A DNA stretch of 64,000 bases, taken from assembly GCA_963696505.1 (NCBI GenBank), contig CAVOKN010000009.1:42649-106648 (forward strand). Reading direction: 5' to 3'. Below are positions 1 to 8,949 of the stretch, one piece after another. The notes under the pieces are model-generated. The model saw only the letters and a program-made list of their open reading frames with translations, had not been told where the DNA came from and made no database searches. Position 1 is the first letter of the stretch; the number at the start of each line of letters is the position of its first letter. The stretch comes from CAVOKN01 sp963696505 (GTDB lineage Bacteria > Pseudomonadota > Gammaproteobacteria > Burkholderiales > Rhodocyclaceae). Made by a program: the position numbers and the translations under genes.

Positions 1-217
1 GCATCTTGACGTAGCCGCCGAGGGGGAAGGCGGCGATCGCCCATTCGGTCTGGTCCGGCCCGGCACGATGTACCCAGAGGGGCTTGCCGAAGCCGACCGA
101 GAAGCGCAGCACCTTGACTCCGGCCAAGCGGGCGACAAGATAGTGGCCATACTCGTGCACGACGATCAGGATCCCCAGGGCGAGGGCGAAGGCACCGAGA
201 TACCAGAGCAGGTTCAT
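1..217 (-). CDS. rseP: RIP metalloprotease RseP, N-terminal part (cut by window edge)
   Basis: Only the first 72 codons are present; the gene runs off the left edge. The protein starts MNLLWYLGAFALA, a hydrophobic first membrane segment, and carries the site-2 protease zinc motif HEYGH at residues 21-25. A conserved FPLGGYVKM segment lies at the edge. RseP is an inner-membrane protease that cleaves anti-sigma factor RseA and remnant signal peptides. Its ATG overlaps the dxr stop, so the two are translationally coupled. Identification is secure from the HExxH motif, the position and the usual dxr-rseP order. Confidence 0.93.
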   Translation of the reverse strand, partial: MNLLWYLGAFALALGILIVVHEYGHYLVARLAGVKVLRFSVGFGKPLWVHRAGPDQTEWAIAAFPLGGYVKM

Positions 218-1398
218 GTTCTTCTCCTGCGCGCCACAGCCGCCTCGGCCGCACGCCGCGCCTCGCCGTCCGCCGCCAGGATCTGGTCCAGGCTTTCCGC
301 AGGGCTGGCCTGCAGGGCATCGAGCACGTCGCCGATCACGGCGGGGATGGCAGCATAGCCGAGTCTTCCGTCGAGGAAAGAAGCGACGGCAACCTCGTTG
401 GCGGCATTGAGGATCGCCGGCGCCGTGCCGCCCGCCTCCAGCGCCGCGTAGGCCAGACCCAGACAGGGGAATCGTTCGAGGTTGGGACGCTCGAAAGTCA
501 GCCGCGAGACCTCGGCGAGATCGAGCGGCTTCACTCCCGCGTCAATCCGATCCGGATAAGCGAGTGCATGGGCGATCGGCGTGCGCATGTCCGGATTGCC
601 CAACTGCGCAATCACCGAGCCGTCCACATACTCCACCAGCGAGTGGATCACGCTCTGGGGATGAATCAGCACCTCGATCTGCGAGGCTGACGCGCCGAAT
701 AGCCAGTGGGCCTCGATCACCTCGAGACCCTTGTTCATCATCGTCGCCGAATCGACCGAGATCTTGCGCCCCATTACCCAGTTCGGATGGGCGCAGGCCT
801 GCTCGGGCGTCACTGCATCCAGGTCGGCGAGCGGCGTTTCTCGGAACGGCCCGCCGGACGCGGTGAGCAGGATCCGCGACACCCCCAGTCCTGTCAAATT
901 ACCTGAGAATACGTCTGGAAGAGATTGAAATACAGCATTATGTTCGCTGTCTATCGGCAGCAGCTTGGCCTTGTTGCGGCGCACCTCGTTCATGAACACC
1001 GGGCCCGCCATGACCAGCGCCTCCTTGTTGGCGAGCAACACCTTCTTCCCTGCCCGGGCGGCCGCCAAGGTGGGAACCAAGCCCGCCGCACCGACGATTG
1101 CCGCCATCACGGTATCCACCTCCGGCAGCGCCGCGATCGTTCCCAGCGCCGCGGCGCCGGCAAGCACTTCGGTCGCCAGGCCTGCCGCGCGCAATCCAGT
1201 CCTCAGCAGCGATGCCTGGGCGTCGTCGCTCACTGCCGCGAAACGCGGGTGGAAGCGCAGGCACTGTTCGAGCAGGCGTTCGGTCTGAAGGTGCGCCGAG
1301 AGCGCGACGACCTGGAAGCGTTCCGGATGCCGCGCCACCACATCGAGCGTGCTGGCGCCGATCGAGCCTGTCGCTCCCAGAATGGTGATGTTCTGCAT
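214..1398 (-). CDS. dxr: 1-deoxy-D-xylulose 5-phosphate reductoisomerase
   Basis: 394 residues, normal family length. It makes 2-C-methyl-D-erythritol 4-phosphate from DXP with NADPH, the first committed step of the MEP isoprenoid pathway, in the cytoplasm. Visible motifs are the NADPH-binding GATGSIG at residues 8-14, NKEALV at about 124, the metal-binding DSEHN at 150-154, and HPNWVMGRK at about 204 followed by the SATMMNKGLE block. It lies 16 bp after cdsA and overlaps rseP by 4 bp, in the common cdsA-dxr-rseP arrangement. The region around 895-945 is AT-richer than its surroundings, but the reading frame is intact. Confidence 0.97.
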   Translation of the reverse strand: MQNITILGATGSIGASTLDVVARHPERFQVVALSAHLQTERLLEQCLRFHPRFAAVSDDAQASLLRTGLRAAGLATEVLAGAAALGTIAALPEVDTVMAAIVGAAGLVPTLAAARAGKKVLLANKEALVMAGPVFMNEVRRNKAKLLPIDSEHNAVFQSLPDVFSGNLTGLGVSRILLTASGGPFRETPLADLDAVTPEQACAHPNWVMGRKISVDSATMMNKGLEVIEAHWLFGASASQIEVLIHPQSVIHSLVEYVDGSVIAQLGNPDMRTPIAHALAYPDRIDAGVKPLDLAEVSRLTFERPNLERFPCLGLAYAALEAGGTAPAILNAANEVAVASFLDGRLGYAAIPAVIGDVLDALQASPAESLDQILAADGEARRAAEAAVARRRRT

Positions 1399-1414
1399 TT
1401 AAAATAGTCTATAG

Positions 1415-2245
1415 CTATCTGTTTAATATTACCAATGCGATACACACCAGCGGCAGCGTCGAGGTAAGGCTGTCGATCCGGTCGAGCAGCCCGCCATGGC
1501 CGGGAAGAATGTGTCCCGAATCCTTGAGCCCCGCCTGGCGCTTGAGCAGGGACTCGAACAGATCGCCGAAGATGCTCAATGCTGTCAGCAACACCAGCCC
1601 CGCCAACAGGGCCAGGAGCCCTGGCCCGCTCTGCCCGGCCAGCGCGCCGGCTGCGGCGAGCACGACATAGCCATAGACGACGACCGCCAGCACCGCCCCC
1701 GCCACCCCCTCCCAGGTCTTGCCGGGACTGATTTCTGGCGCCAGCTTGCGGCGCCCATAGGCCCGTCCCGCGAAGTAGGCGGCAATATCCGCCGCCCATA
1801 TGGCTGCCATGGCTGCCAGCACGGCGAGGGGGTCGACAGCGCGCAACTGTAGTAGTGCGACAGCCGCCGGCAGCAGTACCAGCCAGCCGACGACGACGGC
1901 AAGTGCGGCCGGCTGCAAGCGCCATTTCCGTGCCATCCACAGCGGAACCAGCACCAGCCAGAAGGCCGCTGCCAGCCCATAAAGCGGCAGGACAATCCCG
2001 CCCAGCGGCGCGACGGCAAAGCTATCCAGCAACAACATGCCGCTGACCCCCGTCAGAGCCGCAGAGGCCAGCGCGTAGGCGATGCGTCCGGATTGTGCAA
2101 AGCCGCCCAATCCGCCCCACTCCCAGGCCGCAACGCCGATCGCGAGGGCGACGGATGCGGTCCAGCCCCACGCCGGGAGGACAAACAACGCAAAGAGGAA
2201 TAGGGCGAGGAGGACGAGCGCGGTGAAGACCCGCGCCTTAAGCAT
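1415..2245 (-). CDS. cdsA: phosphatidate cytidylyltransferase (CDP-diglyceride synthase)
   Basis: 276 residues from the chosen start MLKARVFTALV. Converts phosphatidate and CTP to CDP-diacylglycerol for phospholipid synthesis in the inner membrane. The protein is almost entirely hydrophobic helices, and near the C terminus it has the family signature SLLKR...GLKDSGHILPGHGG..DRID. Longer in-frame starts exist upstream but lie deep inside uppS. The ATG at 2245 gives only an 8-bp overlap with uppS and the typical N terminus. Confidence 0.95.
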   Translation of the reverse strand: MLKARVFTALVLLALFLFALFVLPAWGWTASVALAIGVAAWEWGGLGGFAQSGRIAYALASAALTGVSGMLLLDSFAVAPLGGIVLPLYGLAAAFWLVLVPLWMARKWRLQPAALAVVVGWLVLLPAAVALLQLRAVDPLAVLAAMAAIWAADIAAYFAGRAYGRRKLAPEISPGKTWEGVAGAVLAVVVYGYVVLAAAGALAGQSGPGLLALLAGLVLLTALSIFGDLFESLLKRQAGLKDSGHILPGHGGLLDRIDSLTSTLPLVCIALVILNR

Positions 2246-3059
2246 GCTGATTGCTATTGGGGACGCGATGGGGCGCGACCCCTTCCCCATCGCGGCCCTG
2301 CGGCGCCTGATCGGGCTTCAACTGCTCGCTGGTGCGCCCGAAGCGACGCTCTCGCCTGCGGTAAGACTCGATCGCCTGATCCAGTGTGGAGGCATCGAAT
2401 TCCGGCCACAGCTTGTCGGTGAAGAAAAGCTCGGTGTAGGCGAGTTGCCACAGCAGGAAATTGCTGATCCGCTGTTCGCCTCCGGTGCGGATGAAAAGGT
2501 CCGGCTCGGGCGAATCGGCGAGGGCGAGGTGAGCCTCAAGATCCTGTTCCGTGAGGCCGCCGCGCCGCTGCGGGTTCGCGGCAATCATCCTTTCCACCGC
2601 CTGGAGGATGTCCCAGCGTCCGCCGTAGTTGGCGGCAACGGTGAGAGTCAGCCGCGAATTACCGGCGGTGGTTGCTTCCGCCCGCCGGATGAGATCCACC
2701 AGACGCGGCTCGAAGCGGCTCAGGTCGCCGATCACCCGGAAGCGGATGCGGTTCTCGTGCAGCTTGACGACTTCCTCTTCGAGAGCCCCCATGAAGAGCT
2801 GCATCAGGAAGGACACTTCCTCGGGCGGCCGGCGCCAGTTCTCCGAGCTGAAGGCGAACAGCGTCAGGTGCGGAATGCCGCGCTGGATGCAGGCCTTGAT
2901 CGCCTCGCGCACCGCCTCGACGCCGCGCTTGTGGCCGGCGACGCGCGGCAGGAAGCGCTTGCGCGCCCAGCGACCGTTGCCGTCCATGATGATGGCCACA
3001 TGACGCGGCATGTCGCCGGGCGGAGGGATGCCGCGGGTGGTACTCGGGATGTTCGTCAT
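2238..3059 (-). CDS. uppS: undecaprenyl diphosphate synthase (cis-prenyltransferase)
   Basis: Condenses isopentenyl diphosphate units on farnesyl diphosphate to make the C55 lipid carrier for cell-wall and polysaccharide synthesis. Shows the catalytic MDGNGRWA motif at about residues 25-32 (catalytic Asp first), the FAFSSENWRRP segment, and the C-terminal RTGGEQRISNFLLWQLAYTEL block. The ATG at 3059 (MTNIPSTT) is preferred over a GTG at 3086, giving 273 residues, slightly longer than usual because of a proline-rich leader. It overlaps cdsA by 8 bp and follows frr by 38 bp. Confidence 0.95.
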   Translation of the reverse strand: MTNIPSTTRGIPPPGDMPRHVAIIMDGNGRWARKRFLPRVAGHKRGVEAVREAIKACIQRGIPHLTLFAFSSENWRRPPEEVSFLMQLFMGALEEEVVKLHENRIRFRVIGDLSRFEPRLVDLIRRAEATTAGNSRLTLTVAANYGGRWDILQAVERMIAANPQRRGGLTEQDLEAHLALADSPEPDLFIRTGGEQRISNFLLWQLAYTELFFTDKLWPEFDASTLDQAIESYRRRERRFGRTSEQLKPDQAPQGRDGEGVAPHRVPNSNQHA

Positions 3060-3097
3060 CGCAGCGCCCCGTCGAAGATCGGGCACGAATGGCCCGC

Positions 3098-3655
3098 TCA
3101 GACCGCCATCAGGTCGACTTCCTTGGCCGCCAGGGCCTTGTCGACCTCGGCCACATAGCGGTCGGTGAGCTTCTGGATATCGTCCTCGGCGCGGTGCTCG
3201 TCGTCTTCCGAGATCTCCTTGTGCTTCTGAGCTTCCTTGAGCAGGTGGATCGCGTCCCGGCGCAGGTTGCGCACCGCCACCTTGGCGCCCTCGGCTTCCT
3301 TGTGCACCACCTTGATCAGTTCCTTGCGCCGCTCCTCGGTGAGCGCCGGCATCGGCACCCGCACCACGTCGCCCTGGCTCGAGGGATTGAGCCCGAGATC
3401 GGCATCCCGGATCGCCTTCTCGACCACCGGCAGCATCTTCTTCTCCCAGGGCTGCACGCCGATGGTGCGCGCGTCCAGCAGCGTGAGGTTCGCCACCTGG
3501 GCGATCGGCATCATGCTGCCGTAGTAATCCACCTGGATGTGATCGAGCAGGCCAGTGTGGGCACGGCCGGTACGCACCTTCTGCAGGTCGTGCTTGAGAG
3601 CCTCGACGGACTTCTGCATCTTCTGTTCGGTCGAATTCTTCAGTTCGGCAATCAT
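3098..3655 (-). CDS. frr: ribosome recycling factor
   Basis: 185 residues, exactly family size. With EF-G it splits post-termination ribosomes. The sequence shows the typical N terminus (MIAELKNSTEQKMQKSVE), the conserved VRTGRAHTGLLD segment and the C-terminal KHKEISEDDEHRAEDDIQ helix. It sits 9 bp downstream of pyrH in the conserved tsf-pyrH-frr order. Confidence 0.97.
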   Translation of the reverse strand: MIAELKNSTEQKMQKSVEALKHDLQKVRTGRAHTGLLDHIQVDYYGSMMPIAQVANLTLLDARTIGVQPWEKKMLPVVEKAIRDADLGLNPSSQGDVVRVPMPALTEERRKELIKVVHKEAEGAKVAVRNLRRDAIHLLKEAQKHKEISEDDEHRAEDDIQKLTDRYVAEVDKALAAKEVDLMAV

Positions 3656-3664
3656 GACCCTACC

Positions 3665-4423
3665 TCAGCAATAAACCATCGTTCCTTCATCCTCGCCGAG
3701 CACGACGCGCTTCAGCGCGCCCGGCTTGAAGATGCTGAACACGTTGATCGGAAGTCTCTGGTCGCGGCACAGCGCCAGCGCGGTCGCGTCCATCACCTTG
3801 AGATCGCGGGTGATCGCCTCGTCGAAGCTGACCCGGGCGTAGCGCGTCGCGGTCGGATCCTTCTTCGGATCGGCCGTATAAACGCCATCCACCTTGGTCG
3901 CCTTGATCACGATCTCGGCGCCGATCTCGGAACCGCGCAGCGCGGCGGCGGTGTCGGTGGTGAAGAAGGGGTTGCCGGTTCCTGCCGCGAACACCACGAC
4001 CTTGCCCTCTTCCAGGTAGCGGATCGCCTTGCCCCGGATGTAAGGCTCTACCACCTGCTCTATGTTGAGCGCCGACTGTACCCGGGCGTTGATCCCGCTC
4101 TGGCGCATGGCATCGGCCAGCGCCATGGCGTTGATCACCGTGGCGAGCATGCCCATGTAGTCGGCGGTAGCGCGATCCATGCCCGAGGCCGAACCGGCGA
4201 CGCCGCGAAAGATGTTGCCACCGCCGATCACCACGCCGAGTTCTACACCCAGCGCTGCAACGGCTCCGACCTCGCCGACGATGCGCGCGAGCATCGGACG
4301 ATTGATGCCATAGGCATCGTCGCCCATGAGCGCCTCGCCCGACAGCTTGAGCAGCACCCGCCGGAAGGCGGGTTTGCCGGTGCGCGGGGCGGCCGCGGCG
4401 TCGCCGTCCGAGCCTCCACTCAT
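3665..4423 (-). CDS. pyrH: UMP kinase
   Basis: 252 residues. Phosphorylates UMP to UDP in the cytoplasm; the bacterial enzyme is a hexameric amino-acid-kinase-fold protein regulated by GTP and UTP. Motifs are LLKLSGEALMG near residue 25, the VIGGGNIFRG loop near residue 67, and the FAAGTGNPFFTTDTAA block. About 15 extra alanine- and glycine-rich residues precede the core, so a slightly later start is possible. It is 3 bp from tsf. Confidence 0.96.
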   Translation of the reverse strand: MSGGSDGDAAAAPRTGKPAFRRVLLKLSGEALMGDDAYGINRPMLARIVGEVGAVAALGVELGVVIGGGNIFRGVAGSASGMDRATADYMGMLATVINAMALADAMRQSGINARVQSALNIEQVVEPYIRGKAIRYLEEGKVVVFAAGTGNPFFTTDTAAALRGSEIGAEIVIKATKVDGVYTADPKKDPTATRYARVSFDEAITRDLKVMDATALALCRDQRLPINVFSIFKPGALKRVVLGEDEGTMVYC

Positions 4424-4426
4424 GGC

Positions 4427-5317
4427 CTAGCGGTCCGCAGCGGCCGCCGCCTGGGCTGCCACCTCGGCGGCGAAGTCGTTGCTACGCTTCTCCAGACCCT
4501 CGCCGACGATGTAGATCTGAAACGAGGCGACCGAGGCACCCCTGGACTTGAGCAGCGCCTCGACGGTCTGCTTGTCGTCCTTGACGAAGGGCTGGCCCAG
4601 CAGCGTCACCTCCTTGAGGTACTTCTGCACCGACCCTTCGGCGATCTTTTCCAGCATCGCCTCGGGCTTGCCGGCTTCCCGCGCCTTCTCGACGGCGATA
4701 CGCCGCTCAGTGTCGATCAGGCTCGCCGGAACGCCGTCGGCCCTCAGCGCCTTGGGCTTGCTGGCGGCGATGTGCATCGCCAGATCCTTGGCCATTTGCT
4801 CGTCGCCGCCGACCACGTCGATCAGCACGCCGATCTTCGACCCGCCATGCACGTAGCTCGCGATCTTGCCCTGCGCCTCGACACGCGCGAAGCGCCGGAT
4901 CGACATGTTCTCGCCGATCTTGCCCACCAGCGTGGTACGCGCCTGGTCAACCGTCACGCCGCCCAGAGTCAGTCCCGACAGAGCGGCGACATCCGCCGGA
5001 TCGTGCTGCGCCACCAGGTCCGCCAGACTGCGGGCGAAAGCCAGGAAGTCGTCGTTCTTGGCGACGAAGTCGGTCTCGCAATTGACTTCGACGATCGCGC
5101 CCAGCTTGGCGTCCGTGGCGATGCTGATCCCCACCACGCCTTCGGCCGTGACGCGGGCCGAAGCCTTGGCCGCCTTGCTGCCCAGCTTGACGCGCAGGAC
5201 CTCCTCGGCCTTGGCCATGTCGCCGGCCGCCTCGGTCAGGGCCTTCTTGCACTCCATCATCGGCGCGTCGGTCTTCTCGCGCAGTTCCTTCACCATGCCT
5301 GCGGTAATTTCCGCCAT
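4427..5317 (-). CDS. tsf: translation elongation factor Ts
   Basis: 296 residues. Nucleotide exchange factor for EF-Tu. Shows the N-terminal UBA-like segment (VKELREKTDAPMMECKKAL), the TDFVAKN motif that contacts EF-Tu at about residue 80, and the C-terminal LLGQPFVKDDKQTVE segment. It lies 71 bp after rpsB, in the invariant rpsB-tsf pair. Confidence 0.97.
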   Translation of the reverse strand: MAEITAGMVKELREKTDAPMMECKKALTEAAGDMAKAEEVLRVKLGSKAAKASARVTAEGVVGISIATDAKLGAIVEVNCETDFVAKNDDFLAFARSLADLVAQHDPADVAALSGLTLGGVTVDQARTTLVGKIGENMSIRRFARVEAQGKIASYVHGGSKIGVLIDVVGGDEQMAKDLAMHIAASKPKALRADGVPASLIDTERRIAVEKAREAGKPEAMLEKIAEGSVQKYLKEVTLLGQPFVKDDKQTVEALLKSRGASVASFQIYIVGEGLEKRSNDFAAEVAAQAAAAADR

Positions 5318-5360
5318 GCTCGTTCCCCAATCCGTTCAATGTTCGTGTGATGTGCCGCGC

Positions 5361-5379
5361 GGGCCGCACTGGGCGGCCC
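5361..5379 (-). promoter_or_regulatory. GC hairpin in the rpsB-tsf spacer
   Basis: A perfect 7-bp stem (GGGCCGC / GCGGCCC) with a 5-nt loop lies in the 71-bp gap between rpsB and tsf. There is no T-run, so it is not a classical terminator. In other bacteria the rpsB-tsf spacer can hold an attenuator or processing site that lowers tsf relative to rpsB; that role here is inferred. Confidence 0.35.
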
Positions 5380-5388
5380 CGGGGAAGA

Positions 5389-6144
5389 TCAGGACGCGGC
5401 CGGGTCGTCCGCCTCTTCCACCTCGACGAATTCGTCGGACACCGCCGCCACCACGTCCTGCACCGCATGGCTGCGGCCTTCCAGGATGGCGTCCGCCACG
5501 CCGCGGGCATAGAGGCGGATGGCGCGGCTCGAATCATCGTTGCCGGGAATCACGTAGCTCACGCCGTCGGGCGAATGGTTGGTATCCACCACAGCCACCA
5601 CCGGGATGCCGAGCTTGCTGGCCTCGGTGATCGCAATCTTGTGGTAGCCCACATCGACCACGAACAGGGCGTCGGGCAGGCCGTTCATGTCCTTGATGCC
5701 GCCCAGGCTCTTGTCCAACTTGGCGAGTTCGCGCTGGAGCATCAGCCCTTCCTTCTTCGATACGCGCTCGAACGAACCGTCCTGGGACATCTGTTCCAGA
5801 TCCTTGAGACGCTTGATCGACAGCTTGACCGTCTTGAAGTTGGTCAGCATGCCCCCCAGCCAACGCTCGTCTACGAAGGGCGCACCGGCGCGCTGGGCTT
5901 CCTCGCGCATGATCTCCCGTGCCTGGCGCTTGGTGCCGACCATGAGAATCGTGCCCTTGTTCGCCGCCAGACGGCGTGCGAACTCCATCGCCTCCTGGTA
6001 CTTAACCAGGGTCTGCTCCAGGTTGATGATGTGGATCTTGTTGCGATGGCCGAAAATATAGGCGGCCATCTTGGGGTTCCAGAAACGGGTCTGGTGTCCG
6101 AAATGGACTCCCGCCTCGAGCATCTGACGCATGGTTACTGACAT
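5389..6144 (-). CDS. rpsB: 30S ribosomal protein S2
   Basis: 251 residues. Shows the S2 blocks GVHFGHQTRFWNPKM, FARRLAANKGTILMVGTKRQA, VDERWLGGMLTNFKT, and PDALFVVDVGYHKIAITEASKLGIPVVAVVDTNHSPDGVSYVIPGNDDS. The start ATG TCA GTA ACC ATG gives MSVTMRQM; an internal Met five codons in is an alternative. First gene of the rpsB-tsf-pyrH-frr-uppS-cdsA-dxr-rseP run. Confidence 0.98.
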   Translation of the reverse strand: MSVTMRQMLEAGVHFGHQTRFWNPKMAAYIFGHRNKIHIINLEQTLVKYQEAMEFARRLAANKGTILMVGTKRQAREIMREEAQRAGAPFVDERWLGGMLTNFKTVKLSIKRLKDLEQMSQDGSFERVSKKEGLMLQRELAKLDKSLGGIKDMNGLPDALFVVDVGYHKIAITEASKLGIPVVAVVDTNHSPDGVSYVIPGNDDSSRAIRLYARGVADAILEGRSHAVQDVVAAVSDEFVEVEEADDPAAS

Positions 6145-6183
6145 TGCGCTTCTCCGAACAGGGTTTGACCGCCGCCCGACCTG

Positions 6184-6204
6184 CCCTCCTCCATGACTGG
6201 AGGG
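6184..6204 (-). promoter_or_regulatory. hairpin in the rpsB leader
   Basis: The 190-bp gap before rpsB contains an inverted repeat CCCTCCA / TGGAGG about 40 nt upstream of the start codon. S2 autoregulates its operon through the 5' leader in other proteobacteria. Whether this hairpin is that element is not shown by the sequence. No clear -10/-35 pair was identified in the same gap. Confidence 0.3.
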
Positions 6205-6334
6205 CCAGAAACTCCGCTTGAGCGGACCCTATTGCCGATCGGGCGTGTGAATTTTGGCCAGGGCCGTACAGGCGCCGCAGCCAAGCGCGCGATTATAGGC
6301 GATCCCCCCACGCCGCCTCAACTGGAATGCGTGT

Positions 6335-7192
6335 TCACCCGGCATCGAGCGGCAGCAGGCGGCGCACGGCGGCTGCGGGCAGCGACGAGCTGGCCCAGAG
6401 GGTGGCCTCAGTGCCGAAGCGCACGGCGATTTCGAGCGCTTCGGGCATCTGCATGCCGGAAACCAGCCCGTGGAGCAAACCCGCGGCGAAGGCATCGCCC
6501 GCACCGGTGGTGTCGATAGTCCGCACCGGCGCGGCAGGGGCAGCAAGACGTTTGTTGGCGGAAAACGCCTCCGCTCCATCGGCCCCAGCCGTCACGACGA
6601 TCCACTGCAGCCGATCGCCGGCGACATGGCGACCAAGAGCCAGCGGTCGGGCAGCTTCGGCGGGCGCCAGATCCGAAGCCGAGCAGACCAGCACATGGGC
6701 CGGCCGGCATCCCGGGTCGCTGGGCGGGACGTGTGCCACGACCAAGCCTTGTTCTGCCTTGCGGGACAGGAGATCGGCGAGATCGAGACGGCGGCTGCGC
6801 AAGTACACTGCGTCGGCGCCTATCTCGAGCAGGCGGCCGGGCGGGCCAAGCTCCTCGCAGCGGGCGACATTGATCACCGTGCGCTCCCCTTCCGGGTCCA
6901 CCAGAACCAGGGAATGGGTCGTCGGGCAGTTGATCCTCGCCACCAGCGAAGTATCGATACCCGCCGCACCGAGTTCCGCGAGCAGCGCCTCGCCATCAGG
7001 ATCGCGCCCCACTGCCGCCAGCAGCCAGACCCGATGGCCCGCGGCAGCCAGTGCCAGTGCCGTGTTCGCCCCGCCACCGCCGAGGCGGAATCCGACCGTC
7101 GTCCCGGTGAGGTGCGCTCCGGCCCGCAGCGGCGAGGCAAGCCGAACGACCTCGTCCCGCGCCACCGACCCGATCACCGCTATGTCAGCCAC
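6335..7192 (-). CDS. PfkB-family (ribokinase-like) sugar/nucleoside kinase
   Basis: 285 residues. N-terminal MADIAVIGSVARDE, an early GGGGANTALALAAAG substrate-site segment (PfkB signature 1 region), and the C-terminal DTTGAGDAFAAGLL signature 2, whose Asp is the catalytic base of the family. The family phosphorylates ribose, fructose, adenosine or similar compounds; the exact substrate cannot be read from the sequence. It is transcribed toward the rpsB leader and separated from the next upstream gene by a terminator. Confidence 0.85.
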   Translation of the reverse strand: MADIAVIGSVARDEVVRLASPLRAGAHLTGTTVGFRLGGGGANTALALAAAGHRVWLLAAVGRDPDGEALLAELGAAGIDTSLVARINCPTTHSLVLVDPEGERTVINVARCEELGPPGRLLEIGADAVYLRSRRLDLADLLSRKAEQGLVVAHVPPSDPGCRPAHVLVCSASDLAPAEAARPLALGRHVAGDRLQWIVVTAGADGAEAFSANKRLAAPAAPVRTIDTTGAGDAFAAGLLHGLVSGMQMPEALEIAVRFGTEATLWASSSLPAAAVRRLLPLDAG

Positions 7193-7289
7193 AGTCGCGC
7201 CTCACCAGGCATCCGTCAGGACGCTTCTTGCCGGCTGGTTGCTGGGGGCGCAACACATGGAGTGGGAGGGGATGCTGTTGCCGCAGCCC

Positions 7290-7326
7290 AAAAAACAAGA
7301 AGGCCGGCGATTGGGTCGCCGGCCTT
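7290..7326 (-). terminator. rho-independent terminator
   Basis: A perfect 11-bp stem (AAGGCCGGCGA / TCGCCGGCCTT) with a 5-nt loop at 7300-7326, followed on the minus strand by CTTGTTTTTT. It lies downstream of the CBS-domain membrane protein gene and isolates it from the PfkB kinase. Confidence 0.85.
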
Positions 7327-7482
7327 GAATCTCCCGTCGTTCCACGAACCAGGAGGAGGTCAGGGCTCGAAGGCTACGCCGCTGCGTGGAGGGGCGAAAT
7401 CGGCCGGCGTCGATAAATGCTGTCAGCGTTTGTCCTACAAAGAGGCTTCCGCGCCGGCTCCGGAATCTCGTCGCAGCGTCCT

Positions 7483-8805
7483 TCACTCTGCCCCGCCACC
7501 GGCATGGCTCGGCTGCTGCCGCGCGATGAGCACCTTGTCAACGCGCTTGCGGTCCATGTCCATGACTTCGAAGCGCATTCCGGCGGCGTGGAAGTGGTCG
7601 GCCGCGGACGGGATGCGTCCCAGCGCATGCATGATGAATCCGCCCAGGGTGTGGAAGCTTCGCTCCTCCTCCCCCGGCAGATCCTCGTCGATGCCGAGCA
7701 CCGATTTCACCCGCTCGATGGTCACGTCGCCGTCCACCAGCCAGGAGCCGTCCTCGCGTTCGACTATGTCCCGCTCTTCCGGCGACTCCGGAATCGACAG
7801 CTCGCCGACGATCGAGGCGAGCACGTCGGTGAGGGTGACGAGTCCGCGCACGTCGCCGTACTCGTTGACGATGAGCGCGAACTGCAGTCTCGCCCCGCGG
7901 AAGTTCTCCAGGAGCTGGGTGGTGGTCGCCGATTCCGGCACGTACAGAGGCGGATGCAGCACGGCCTCGATGTCGGCGATTCCGACGGCATGGCCCGGCA
8001 GGGCGCGCTTGAGCAGATCCCCGGTCTGGAGGATACCCAGGATGTGTTCCAGACCGTCGCGGCAAATGACCAGCCGCGAGTGGCAGCTTTCCATGATCTG
8101 CTGCAGCACGGCGTCGATGCCGTCATCCAGGTCCACCACATCCATGTCGAGCCGTGGGGTCATTATTGCGGCAATCGGCTGCTCGTCCAGCCGCAGGACG
8201 TTGGACACGATCTCCTGTTCGCTCTGGTGGAACACGCCGGCTTCGGCGCCCTGCTCCATCAGCACCTTGATCTCGTCGTCGCTTACCGGCGGTTGGTCCT
8301 TGCGCCTTTTCCCGAGCAGCCGCAGAACCAGCGAACCGGAAACCGAGAGAACCACCACCACCGGATGGGCGGCACGGGCCAGGATCTGCATCGGCCGCGC
8401 CACCAGCGCGGCAATGCCCTCCGGCGCCTGCAGCGCCAGACGCTTGGGTACCAGCTCGCCCACCACGACGGAGACATAGGTCAAGGCCACCACCGTCGCC
8501 GTCAGGGCGATGCCGCGCGCATAGGGCGCGAAGGCCTCGAAGCCCAGCAGCCATTCTGCCAGCGGATCGGCAAGCGCGGCTTCGCCGATCGCACCGCTCA
8601 GGATGCCAATGCTGGTGATGCCCACCTGGATGGTGGAAAGGAAGCCGGCGGGTTCATGGTGAAGAGTCAGCGCCGCCTTGGCGCCTATGCTTCCGTCGTC
8701 GGCGAGATTTTGCAGGCGGGCGCGGCGGGAGGAGACGACGGCCATCTCCGACATGGCGAAGACGCCATTGAGCAGGATCAGAAGCAGCAACAGGGCAAGG
8801 TCCAT
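7483..8805 (-). CDS. HlyC/CorC-family membrane protein (DUF21, CBS pair, CorC_HlyC domains)
   Basis: 440 residues from the start MDLALLLLLILLNGVFAMSE; an in-frame start 10 codons upstream is less likely. The N-terminal half is a DUF21 membrane domain with several helices. About 120 residues of paired CBS domains follow (from about VLRLDEQPIAAIMTPR). The C-terminal CorC_HlyC domain contains the block SWLVDGDVTIERVKSVLG. Relatives are linked to magnesium/cobalt transport or resistance; the old hemolysin name is not functional evidence. The gene ends about 150 bp before a strong terminator. Confidence 0.88.
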   Translation of the reverse strand: MDLALLLLLILLNGVFAMSEMAVVSSRRARLQNLADDGSIGAKAALTLHHEPAGFLSTIQVGITSIGILSGAIGEAALADPLAEWLLGFEAFAPYARGIALTATVVALTYVSVVVGELVPKRLALQAPEGIAALVARPMQILARAAHPVVVVLSVSGSLVLRLLGKRRKDQPPVSDDEIKVLMEQGAEAGVFHQSEQEIVSNVLRLDEQPIAAIMTPRLDMDVVDLDDGIDAVLQQIMESCHSRLVICRDGLEHILGILQTGDLLKRALPGHAVGIADIEAVLHPPLYVPESATTTQLLENFRGARLQFALIVNEYGDVRGLVTLTDVLASIVGELSIPESPEERDIVEREDGSWLVDGDVTIERVKSVLGIDEDLPGEEERSFHTLGGFIMHALGRIPSAADHFHAAGMRFEVMDMDRKRVDKVLIARQQPSHAGGGAE

Positions 8806-8949
8806 GGGGGAAGCCGCCCGGCGCCAGGTGGGCACGCGGCTTCGGAGTCGGTGAACGCGGTATTTTATCGTCAGGCGCCCCGCTCGGGCAGGGCGCCACT
8901 GCCTCGATCCAAGCCCGGATCGGGGCAGCGGCCAGCCAATACTGAAAAT